A DNA stretch of 64,000 nucleotides from an uncultured Bizionia sp. GTDB lineage: Bacteria; Bacteroidota; Bacteroidia; Flavobacteriales; Flavobacteriaceae. A program made the position numbers and the translations under genes. Shown here piece by piece: positions 57,194-64,000 of the stretch. Position 1 is the stretch's first letter, and each line of letters starts with the position of its first letter. The notes below the pieces were generated by a model that worked only from the letters and a program-made list of their open reading frames with translations, made no database searches and was not told where the DNA came from. Location of the stretch: the NCBI GenBank assembly GCA_947496215.1, contig CANMCF010000012.1, forward strand, positions 1 through 64,000, given 5' to 3'.

Positions 57194-57746
57194 TTTTCAT
57201 TTAACGAACTCTGGGCCACTCTCCCAAGCTTGCATGCGTTTGGGGCTTATCTCCTTTAAGACTGTATGCAATCACATCAAACAATTACCGTATGGTAGAA
57301 ATTCCAACAGAAGTGATTTTACCTTGATTTTAAAGGAAAGCAAGGGGACTTGCTCGACTAAACACGCATTTTTAAAGCAAATTGCAATCGAAAATGAGCA
57401 AGAACAAGTAAAACTATGTCTAGGAATTTATAAAATGAATGAAAAAAACACAAAGGGAATTGACCATGTATTGAAAATGAACAAGCTGAGTTACATTCCC
57501 GAAGCACATACCTATTTGAAGGTTGGCAATAAAATTGTCGATGTTACCAGAACAATAGATTCTGAAACCTCATTTGTTAGTAGTCTTTTGGTAGAAGAAC
57601 AAATATCTCCGAAACAAATTGGCAGTTATAAAGTAGACTTTCACAAAATGTATCTAAGACAATGGATCGCAATTAAAGCAATTCCCCATACTTTTGATTC
57701 CATTTGGGACATCAGGGAATCGTGCATCAAAGCTTTGAATCAATAA
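57177..57746 (+). CDS. Transglutaminase-like cysteine protein
   Basis: A 189-residue soluble protein with a transglutaminase-type catalytic arrangement: C59 in KGTCSTKHAFL, H111 in PEAHTYLKV and D122 in KIVDVTRT, with spacing normal for the fold. Members of this fold include peptidases, deamidases and other acyl-transferring enzymes; the substrate is unknown. The ATG at 57177 lies inside hutI (17-base overlap); an internal ATG at 57234 is the alternative. A terminator closes the hutI transcript right after it. Confidence 0.75.
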   Translation: MENAFNFHLTNSGPLSQACMRLGLISFKTVCNHIKQLPYGRNSNRSDFTLILKESKGTCSTKHAFLKQIAIENEQEQVKLCLGIYKMNEKNTKGIDHVLKMNKLSYIPEAHTYLKVGNKIVDVTRTIDSETSFVSSLLVEEQISPKQIGSYKVDFHKMYLRQWIAIKAIPHTFDSIWDIRESCIKALNQ

Positions 57747-57747
57747 A

Positions 57748-57787
57748 AAAAACCTGAAGACAAGAATGTTCTTGCCTTCAGGTTTTT
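57748..57787 (+). terminator. Intrinsic terminator after the hutI pair
   Basis: AAAAACCTGAAGACAAGAA and TTCTTGCCTTCAGGTTTTT form a 19-base stem with one mismatch and a 2-base centre. It is convergent and can also serve the coiled-coil protein gene on the other strand. Confidence 0.88.
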
Positions 57788-57806
57788 ATAATACTAGATA
57801 ATAAGT

Positions 57807-58691
57807 CTATTTAAGTGTAAATTGAGTACTGGAAACCAATTCCTTCCCGTTGAATACGTTTACCTTGTAACTACCTTTTTGAAAGTCTTCTCCTCCTTTT
57901 TTCGTGATGAACTCACAAATATCCAAGTTGCTATTCTCATAGTTGAATTTGCTTATTACACTATAGTTAAGTGTTTCCGAACCAAAGACAATTTGGTCAT
58001 TGGCTCCTAGAATGTTGCTTTTCGGATCTATTACTTGCACGTATAGCTCCTGGTCTCCTGCTTCAACCAGCCTATTTTTTGCTACAGTGTAACAAACTCT
58101 AATTTTATCACTACGCTTTGCTCTTTCCGTTGGAATCAACTTACCAGAAGTACGTTCAATTACTCCAAACCCTTTCAAGTTGGCTGTGGTAAGTACTGCT
58201 GCATTTTCCATGACATCTGCCAAAGCCGTATTCTGTACCAAAAGAGAATCCGTGAACATTGTACGTTCTTCAAGTTCAAGTTGTGTACTATCCAATGATG
58301 TTGCCAACAATTGGTTTTCCACCTTCAACTTATCATTTTCCTCCAATAGAACATCCATCTCCTTTTGAAGAGACAAGTATTTCTTCTTATACCTCCATAG
58401 GCTTTTTATGTTGGCTTCAGATACACTTAAAGAATCTATCAAGCCTTGTATGCGCTCTCTGGCATCTACCAAATTCTGATTGACGATGGCACTTTCGTTT
58501 ATAGCCATGTCGTATTTGGTATTCATAGCAGTAAGGTCTTTCATAACTGAAGCTTTCTCTTCTGTCAATTGTTCTTCCGTGCTTACTTTCTCCTTATATA
58601 GAGACGAAGAGTAAATACCAACTCCTACAAATAATGCAATTGCAATACCTAGAGCTACTTTTAAACCTATATTTGATGTTTTGTTTGTCAT
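57807..58691 (-). CDS. Membrane-anchored coiled-coil protein
   Basis: A 294-residue protein with one membrane helix near the N-terminus (VALGIAIALFVGVGIYS, about 11-27), then about 130 residues of coiled coil (heptads from 33 to 165) and a C-terminal beta-rich domain (about 170-294: VCYTVAKNRLVEAG, ELYVQVIDPKSNILG). The C-terminal part should face the periplasm. The topology resembles single-pass structural or signalling-adaptor proteins of Bacteroidota. No enzyme motif. Family not recognised. Confidence 0.75.
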   Translation of the reverse strand: MTNKTSNIGLKVALGIAIALFVGVGIYSSSLYKEKVSTEEQLTEEKASVMKDLTAMNTKYDMAINESAIVNQNLVDARERIQGLIDSLSVSEANIKSLWRYKKKYLSLQKEMDVLLEENDKLKVENQLLATSLDSTQLELEERTMFTDSLLVQNTALADVMENAAVLTTANLKGFGVIERTSGKLIPTERAKRSDKIRVCYTVAKNRLVEAGDQELYVQVIDPKSNILGANDQIVFGSETLNYSVISKFNYENSNLDICEFITKKGGEDFQKGSYKVNVFNGKELVSSTQFTLK

Positions 58692-58700
58692 AATATTTGT

Positions 58701-58781
58701 TTTGGATTTGTAAATGAATATAATTTGGGTTTGTATTAATGAATGTAATTATTTGGGTTTGTATTTAATGAATATAATTTA
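58701..58781. repeat. Three imperfect tandem repeats
   Basis: Units of 23, 28 and 30 bases sharing TTTGGGTTTGTATTAATGAA or close variants (first unit TTTGGATTTGTAAATGAATA). They lie in the divergent region just upstream of the coiled-coil gene start and 97 bases before the hutG-like start. Repeated TTTG words could contribute -33 or -7 elements. Confidence 0.7.
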
Positions 58782-58877
58782 TATTCTTGTTTTTAATGTT
58801 TAATATCTATTTTTAATTTTTTTAAGCATAAACTGTAATTTTCATTCAACTTTAAATTAACTTCTGAAAATTTTAAT

Positions 58878-59900
58878 ATGAATAAACTTGTTTTACTTGA
58901 CGATTCTAAAGTAAATAAAATACTTAACAAACGCATAGGAGAATCCAAATTTGGTGAACATATTAAGTTATTAACCTCAACCACAAACATATACGAGTCC
59001 ATAAAAAATTTAGACGTCGAGTATGTAATACTTGGACTACCAGAAGATGTAGGAGTTTTCTCAAACCACGGGAAATCAGGGACTTTGACTGCTTGGGACG
59101 CCACAATTAAAATTTTGTTAAATATACAAAGTAATGCATATACTTTTGCAAATAAAGTACTTATTCTTGGTCATTTGAATTTTGAAGAAGAATTGATTCA
59201 ACTTTCAAAATTGAATCAAAGCAATTCCAAGGACATACAAAGATCTCGAAAATTGGTCGAGAACATTGACAAAGAGGTAAGCGATTTAATATTCAAAATA
59301 GTAAGCGCAGGAAAGACTCCCATCATTATTGGTGGAGGACACAACAATGCATACGGAAATCTAAAAGGAACATCATTAGCTTTGAAGCATTCAGTGAATG
59401 CCATAAATTTTGATGCCCATACCGATTTCAGGTCACAGGAAGGTAGACATAGTGGCAATGGATTTTCCTATGCTGCATCGGAAGGCTTCTTATCCAATTA
59501 TTTTGTTTTTGGTTTGCATGAGAACTATACATCAAAGGACATTTTTGACACCTTTGACAATGAAGTAGTCTTAGATTACAATACCTATGAATCCATTGAG
59601 ATAAGGAAAGATTTAAAATTCAAAAAAGAGATGAAGCGTGCTTTGAAGCATATTGAAAAAAAGCCCTTTGGAATTGAAATAGACTGTGATGCAATTGAGA
59701 ACATTCCAAGTAGTGCACAAACCCCTAGTGGTTTCCCTGTAGTCAAAGCAAGGGAGTTTACACACTTCTTTGGCAACCATTACAATGCCAAATACTTACA
59801 CATATGCGAGGCAGCCCCCAAAAAAAAGGCGGCATCACAAGTGGGCAAGCTCATTAGCTATCTAATAACCGATTTCATTAGAGCCAAGGAATTATTATAA
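58878..59900 (+). CDS. hutG: Arginase-family ureohydrolase, probable formimidoylglutamase
   Basis: A 340-residue manganese enzyme of the ureohydrolase fold. Metal ligands: GGGHN (His), NFDAHTDFR (DxHxD) and EIDCDAIEN (DxD). The family is arginase, agmatinase and formimidoylglutamase. Because hutI is nearby, hydrolysis of formiminoglutamate to glutamate is the best guess. The N-terminal 60 residues are longer than in canonical arginases, as in flavobacterial HutG-like proteins I recall. It is monocistronic, preceded by tandem repeats. Confidence 0.82.
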   Translation: MNKLVLLDDSKVNKILNKRIGESKFGEHIKLLTSTTNIYESIKNLDVEYVILGLPEDVGVFSNHGKSGTLTAWDATIKILLNIQSNAYTFANKVLILGHLNFEEELIQLSKLNQSNSKDIQRSRKLVENIDKEVSDLIFKIVSAGKTPIIIGGGHNNAYGNLKGTSLALKHSVNAINFDAHTDFRSQEGRHSGNGFSYAASEGFLSNYFVFGLHENYTSKDIFDTFDNEVVLDYNTYESIEIRKDLKFKKEMKRALKHIEKKPFGIEIDCDAIENIPSSAQTPSGFPVVKAREFTHFFGNHYNAKYLHICEAAPKKKAASQVGKLISYLITDFIRAKELL

Positions 59901-60382
59901 AAAATCATTCGATATGTAAATACTTGAAAATCAGTGCTATTTAAAAAATTAACAAGAATTAACCTATTAAAATTGTTTTTAAACTTGTTTATTACACTTT
60001 TTATCGATAACTTATACTTAATTAACTAACAACTAGTAAAATATCTTGTGTAATTTTTAATTTCGCACCATTATTGAGTGCAGCATAGAATGAATTATAC
60101 AAGTCTATAAAAGGAAACATTTGCTATTACATATATTGTTTTTTGTTGATTAGAAAGCATTCTCAAAATTACTATACATTCGATAACCCTAAATTGACTA
60201 TGAAATGTACTATATAGAGAATGCTTTTTTCGTGAATGGTACAGCAAACCTTTAATCTTCGCTACTTACCACTCCTCTTTCATTTACAATAATTTAGTGG
60301 ACACAAAAAAACAGGCACTATCCTTGAAAATTCAAATGATTTCAATATATTTGCATAAGCACTTATATAAATACATATATTA
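59901..60382. other. 482-base intergenic region
   Basis: No credible ORF. It contains a structured hairpin with a T tail at 60154-60230 (listed separately). The AT-rich left part has TTTTTAATTTCG near 60053, one mismatch from a -7 box, which could be the promoter of an RNA covering the hairpin. The right part must hold the promoter of the MarR-GNAT gene. Confidence 0.45.
60154..60230 (+). ncRNA. Candidate structured small RNA ending in a terminator-like stem
   Basis: AAAGCATTCTC (60154-60164) pairs perfectly with GAGAATGCTTT (60217-60227), followed by more T. The 52-base interior has a second stem (TACATT with AATGTA), separated from the first by bulges of about 10 and 7 bases and closed by a 23-base loop. 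A closing stem, a large central bulge and an inner stem resemble 6S RNA architecture, but it could simply be the terminator of hutG with a long loop, 254 bases away. Confidence 0.4.
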
Positions 60383-61333
60383 ATGGATGCATTACGAGGT
60401 TTAGGAGAATTGGGACTGGGGTCTAGATTGAAAAGACTAAGCGAATACCTAATGAAAGAAACACAATTGGTCTACGATCATTTCAATATAGATTTTGACC
60501 CATACTTGTTTCCAGTCTTTAAGATAATAGTCAACAAAGCTGGAGTTACGAATACAGAGATAAAGAACATCTTGAATCTATCACAGCCAGCCATTACACA
60601 ATCCATAAACAAGCTTATAAAAAAAGAATTGGTCCAAATTAAAGATGACGCCATAGACAAGCGCAAGAAAATTGTTCATCCATCAGAAAAGGGAGAATCC
60701 TTGCTGACAAGGATAAAGCCCATCTGGGAAAGCATAGACAAAGTAATCAAAGAATTCACATTAACGTCTTCAAGTTCCCTAATAGAACATTTGAATACTC
60801 TTGAAGACAAACTAAACACATCCAACTTTAGTATGAGAATAATAAACGACGCAGAATTGAAGACAAAAAAGAATCTGGATATTGTGTCCTTCTATCCTAA
60901 GTACACCAAATACTTCCATGATTTGAACATAGAGTGGTTAAAAACCTATTTCTACGTAGAACCATATGATGAAGAAGTATTGAGCAATCCAGACCATTAT
61001 ATCATAAACAAAGGAGGTCATATATTTTTCGCTCTTTTAAACAACGAGGTAGTAGGTACCGTAGCTTTGATGCCAATGGATGAAAACGGGGTTTTTGAAT
61101 TGACCAAAATGGCAGTTTCACCAAAACACCGTGGACATAAAATTGGACAAAAACTAATGCAGCATTGTTTGGACTTTGCCAAAACCAATGAGTTTAAAGG
61201 ACTACTACTCTACTCCAACAGAGTTTTGGAGAATGCCATCTACATCTATAGAAAATATGGTTTCATAGAAATACCGGTGGAAAAAGATTGCCCTTACGAA
61301 CGTTGTAACATAAAGATGGAATATCCTCTGTAG
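60383..61333 (+). CDS. MarR-type regulator fused to GNAT acetyltransferase
   Basis: A 316-residue two-domain protein. The MarR winged helix covers about 25-150 (GVTNTEIKNILNLSQPAITQ is the recognition helix region, then KRKKIVHPSEKGESLL). The GNAT domain is about 155-316, with VVGTVALMPM, LTKMAVSPKHRGHKIGQKLM (acetyl-CoA-binding QxxGxG/A-like loop) and a late YRKYGFIEI. The fusion occurs in many bacteria; both DNA binding and acetylation are plausible. Monocistronic. Confidence 0.92.
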   Translation: MDALRGLGELGLGSRLKRLSEYLMKETQLVYDHFNIDFDPYLFPVFKIIVNKAGVTNTEIKNILNLSQPAITQSINKLIKKELVQIKDDAIDKRKKIVHPSEKGESLLTRIKPIWESIDKVIKEFTLTSSSSLIEHLNTLEDKLNTSNFSMRIINDAELKTKKNLDIVSFYPKYTKYFHDLNIEWLKTYFYVEPYDEEVLSNPDHYIINKGGHIFFALLNNEVVGTVALMPMDENGVFELTKMAVSPKHRGHKIGQKLMQHCLDFAKTNEFKGLLLYSNRVLENAIYIYRKYGFIEIPVEKDCPYERCNIKMEYPL

Positions 61334-61372
61334 ACTCTCATTGAACCTTAGGTATTCCGCTTAAGGTTTGTA

Positions 61373-61864
61373 TTATTGCCCCAAGCTTAAATAATAATTC
61401 AAATCACTGCAATACTTTTCTTCTTTGGCGCATAAAACACTTGCGGTCTCAATGACCAACCTTTTCAATTGCTCATTGTCCGGATCAATTTTACAAGCTA
61501 GTTTAAATTCCGAATAAGCTTCTATGAGATCGTTGTTTCTCAACCTATCCATACCAGAGTGCATTAAAAAATTGAAAGCTGCTCTATTGTCCTGCTCTAC
61601 CCTGTTAGCCGTTTGTCTAGCATGTATTTTAGAATAATCATTAAAATGCAAAGCACTAATTGTGATGAAAAAGAAGGATATCCCTATTATTGAGATGGTC
61701 AAAAAACCTCTTAATCTTTGATTCTTTTTTATTGAAGGTTTAAGTTTAAATGTCCTTGAGTAATTTTGAAGCGGAATGAAAGCAGGCTTCCTGGAAATTT
61801 CATAAGTTTTTTTTGGTTGTTGCCTATAAACTACATTCTGCATTCCGAAACCCATATATCCCAT
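61373..61864 (-). CDS. Single-TM protein with TPR-like C-terminus
   Basis: A 163-residue protein. The N-terminus MGYMGFGMQNVVYRQQPKK and following Lys/Arg-rich segment are cytosolic. One membrane helix lies at about 54-72 (FLTISIIGISFFFITIS). The C-terminal part (about 95-163) contains a TPR-like unit: GMDRLRNNDLIEAYSEFKLA, CKIDPDN, followed by a helix with three Cys. It lies 67 bases after the MutS-like gene on the same strand and may be co-transcribed. Function unknown. Confidence 0.72.
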   Translation of the reverse strand: MGYMGFGMQNVVYRQQPKKTYEISRKPAFIPLQNYSRTFKLKPSIKKNQRLRGFLTISIIGISFFFITISALHFNDYSKIHARQTANRVEQDNRAAFNFLMHSGMDRLRNNDLIEAYSEFKLACKIDPDNEQLKRLVIETASVLCAKEEKYCSDLNYYLSLGQ

Positions 61865-61931
61865 AATATCTCTTTATTTATAGGTCTGAACAAGTTATCG
61901 ATTGTTACACTCAAAAATTGATAAAATCCTG

Positions 61932-63584
61932 TTATGCATGGGTTAGCGTCGTCAAGGTTTTTTTTGCATCAATTATGATGCTTTCCGGATAATCATACAA
62001 TTCCATGATTTTAATGGCATTGCGCGTAGTCAATTTCCCTTGTTTCAATTTATGATCAAACATCATATTGTCATTTTCCATTTTTTCACAAAAATGAAAC
62101 AATTCATAATCTTCGTTTTTCAATAAATCCGTAAGCTCAATATCGTGAGTAGAAACAAAAACCATATTGTTGTTTTTGTTTAAATATGATAAAATCCCCT
62201 GTCCCCCCGAAATCCGTTCGACCGTATTTGTTCCTTTGAATATTTCATCCAAGACAAATAAACAAGGGGGGGCATCTTTTGATACGTCTATCAATTGTTT
62301 GAGGGTTAGAACTTCTTCCAAATAATAACTGGTGTTCTCCAATACATCATCCGAAATTCTAATGGAAGAATACACCTTAAAAAATGGAGCCTTGTATCTT
62401 TTTGCAAAACATAGGTTCAATGTTTGGGCTAGAATACCATTCAAGGCAACTGCTCTTATAAATGTCGTCTTTCCAGACATGTTGGACCCAGTTAGTAGCA
62501 TACTCTTGTTTATCATGTCCAAGTCGTTTGGGATGCAATCTTCTATTAAAGGGTGCACCATTCCCATTACACTTATCCTTTTTACCGAAACGAAATCGGG
62601 AGTACATAGTGTTAAACCACTACATTTCAATGATGCCGTGGATATGGCAGAATCCACTTCTCCCAAAAACAAAAACAGTGCTTCAATGTCACCTTTACGG
62701 TGTTTTATGGCATCTAAAAAACTATTGAATAAAATATATTCCAAATTGAATAGAATCTTGAAAGATTCTATCATCATCCAAATTGCAAAGACATACTCGT
62801 TGCTTAAGTCGACATTGAAACCCAAAAATTCAGTTCTCAATTTTATGGCTTCTATCTTCCTTATAAAAGGAAATTTTCCATAATGTTTTTTTATCTTTTC
62901 GAATCCCGTTAATTTCTTGGCTGTTTTAAGCGCTATGGACAATTGGTTTATTCCACTTAAATAATGACTTACATTCTTCTTGTTGCTAAAATGCAATATC
63001 AAATTCGTTATGTAAATGGGTATGATGAAAAAGAAGCAAATGGGTTGATAAAAACCAAAACACATCAACAGTACCGTAATTGCTGTCAATGAATAAGCCA
63101 ACCACAATAATTTTGATTTTTCTATTTGCTCTTCATTTATCAACCTTTCCAAGTCATAGGCATTCCTACTTTCAAGTCGAGATAAATTCAATTGGCTTTG
63201 TATCCTCAACGTTTTGTCTTTAATGAAATGCTCGGTCAATACATCAAATTTCAAAAGGGATTCAATGGGTCCTATGGTTCTCAATTTGAAGTATAGGTAT
63301 TGTTGTCCGATTTTAGAGGTCGTCCTATCTATGAATTTAAAAAGAGCATTGAGGTCTAAATCCTGTTCTGTTTTTTCTGAAACAATATGAAACGCTTCTT
63401 TCTTGTATGCATTATTTTCAAAATATTTGCCAATGGAACTAAAATTATAATAGGTACCATCTTTGGGTTTACCCCAATTGGACAATAGCTCGTTCTTGAG
63501 TTTAAATAATTTCTTTTTCTTCGAGTAGTTGTTTACTAGAAAAATAAGTACTAAAATAAAGCACACTCCCAATATCCAATTCAT
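61932..63584 (-). CDS. Membrane-anchored MutS-like ATPase
   Basis: A 550-residue protein containing the MutS clamp/lever (domain III-like) and ATPase (domain V) regions but no mismatch-recognition domain. The ATPase has Walker A TGSNMSGKTTF, the family N-loop/Walker B VLDEIFKGTNTVER and signature-like TNTVERISGG, and FVSTHDIEL. One membrane helix is N-terminal (about 2-20) and two more lie in the middle (about 165-200), which is unlike MutS of mismatch repair. It belongs to a MutS-related group common in Bacteroidota; role unknown. Confidence 0.85.
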   Translation of the reverse strand: MNWILGVCFILVLIFLVNNYSKKKKLFKLKNELLSNWGKPKDGTYYNFSSIGKYFENNAYKKEAFHIVSEKTEQDLDLNALFKFIDRTTSKIGQQYLYFKLRTIGPIESLLKFDVLTEHFIKDKTLRIQSQLNLSRLESRNAYDLERLINEEQIEKSKLLWLAYSLTAITVLLMCFGFYQPICFFFIIPIYITNLILHFSNKKNVSHYLSGINQLSIALKTAKKLTGFEKIKKHYGKFPFIRKIEAIKLRTEFLGFNVDLSNEYVFAIWMMIESFKILFNLEYILFNSFLDAIKHRKGDIEALFLFLGEVDSAISTASLKCSGLTLCTPDFVSVKRISVMGMVHPLIEDCIPNDLDMINKSMLLTGSNMSGKTTFIRAVALNGILAQTLNLCFAKRYKAPFFKVYSSIRISDDVLENTSYYLEEVLTLKQLIDVSKDAPPCLFVLDEIFKGTNTVERISGGQGILSYLNKNNNMVFVSTHDIELTDLLKNEDYELFHFCEKMENDNMMFDHKLKQGKLTTRNAIKIMELYDYPESIIIDAKKTLTTLTHA

Positions 63585-63790
63585 ATTCTATAATTTTTAT
63601 GAAAAGCATTATTTCTTTTTTGAAATTAATGGCAAGGGAATTTAATTTGTTGTCAAGACCATCATTAATTTATGCTTTTACATATAAGTATAAACAAGTT
63701 AGAGGTTGTTACAGATTTAATCGTTAGTTTTATAAAGAAGGAAAATGAGTATTTTCACTTCAGTTAACTTGTAGTAATTACCAAGTAAAA

Positions 63791-64000
63791 TTAATTTTCA
63801 ATGGTATCTACTTGCTTCAAAGATTTAATAGAATCAATCCTACGTTCCAATTTCAATATCTCCTCCGCTTCTCTCAATCTTTTAATGGAATCTATTTTGG
63901 ATTGCAACTCTTGAATTGCCTTGTCATCACTATCCAATCCTTGATTTTGTTTAAGAGAATCTATCGACAATAATTTTTTATCAATGTTATTCATAACATC
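63791..64000 (-). CDS. C-terminal end of a gene cut by the window edge
   Basis: The frame is open from the right edge to a stop at 63791, with at least 69 codons. The visible part is a charged coiled coil in which IDSLKQ/IDSIKRLREAE/IDSIKSLKQ recurs three to four times, with a spacing of about 18-29 residues. The ATG at 63994 could be a start, but the two upstream codons remain open, so the gene probably continues beyond the window. Family not recognised. Confidence 0.5.
   Translation of the reverse strand, partial: DVMNNIDKKLLSIDSLKQNQGLDSDDKAIQELQSKIDSIKRLREAEEILKLERRIDSIKSLKQVDTIEN

Noticed and set aside
58701-58781. Possible CRISPR array
   Set aside because: The units are directly adjacent with no spacers of uniform length, are imperfect, and have no cas genes nearby.
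55958-59900. A complete hut operon for histidine degradation
   Set aside because: Only HutI and a HutG-like enzyme are present, in separate transcription units. HutH and HutU are not in the window.

Overview
The window looks like part of the chromosome of a flavobacterium (Bacteroidota, probably Flavobacteriaceae). It is AT-rich. Starts mostly lack a Shine-Dalgarno sequence, several promoters carry the Bacteroidota -7 box TAnnTTTG, two secreted proteins end in type IX secretion sorting tails, and the menaquinone pathway is encoded. I saw no tRNA, rRNA, insertion sequence, phage gene or CRISPR array. The genus cannot be fixed from the sequence.

From 1 to 16.8 kb the theme is menaquinone. On the minus strand, menB-menA-(metal-dependent hydrolase), menC-(CPBP protease)-menE-sppA and menI-menF-menD form three separate groups. 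Between them lie two tandem SpoIIAA-like proteins, a secreted C1 peptidase, a CvfB-like S1 protein and a DUF2853 protein. MenH and the final methyltransferase are not recognised, although an alpha/beta hydrolase divergent from menI is a possible MenH.

From 16.9 to 32.8 kb the content is mostly housekeeping and secreted proteins: a serine hydrolase, a cyclase-family hydrolase, an AraC-GyrI regulator, two T9SS cargo proteins, a nitronate monooxygenase-like enzyme, DnaK, L-serine dehydratase, PanB, an RluA-type pseudouridine synthase and an aldehyde dehydrogenase.

From 32.8 to 44.7 kb is the most unusual region. A 47-residue peptide gene at 44545-44688 encodes a double-glycine-type leader and a short core rich in Cys (CYCHC). 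It is followed on the same strand by a hairpin attenuator, two large paralogous TPR proteins, a C39-peptidase ABC exporter and an HlyD-type adaptor. A LuxR-like response regulator lies immediately beyond. A divergent group (128-aa protein, 7-TM protein, histidine kinase) sits on the other side of an intergenic region with strong palindromes. No known RiPP-modifying enzyme is present. The likely job is maturation and export of a small peptide (bacteriocin, signal or metal-binding peptide), with the two-component genes as candidate regulators.

From 45 to 64 kb there are a TlpA-type thioredoxin lipoprotein, two Lys/Glu-rich coiled-coil proteins, PheT, a fasciclin protein, DUF2007, an ABC-F protein with a degenerate second P-loop, a TlpA-like protein lacking CXXC, an Asp/Glu racemase, HutI, a transglutaminase-like protein overlapping hutI, a HutG-like ureohydrolase, a MarR-GNAT fusion, a TPR-like membrane protein, a membrane-anchored MutS-like ATPase and a gene cut by the window edge. 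A structured hairpin at 60154-60230 may be a small RNA.
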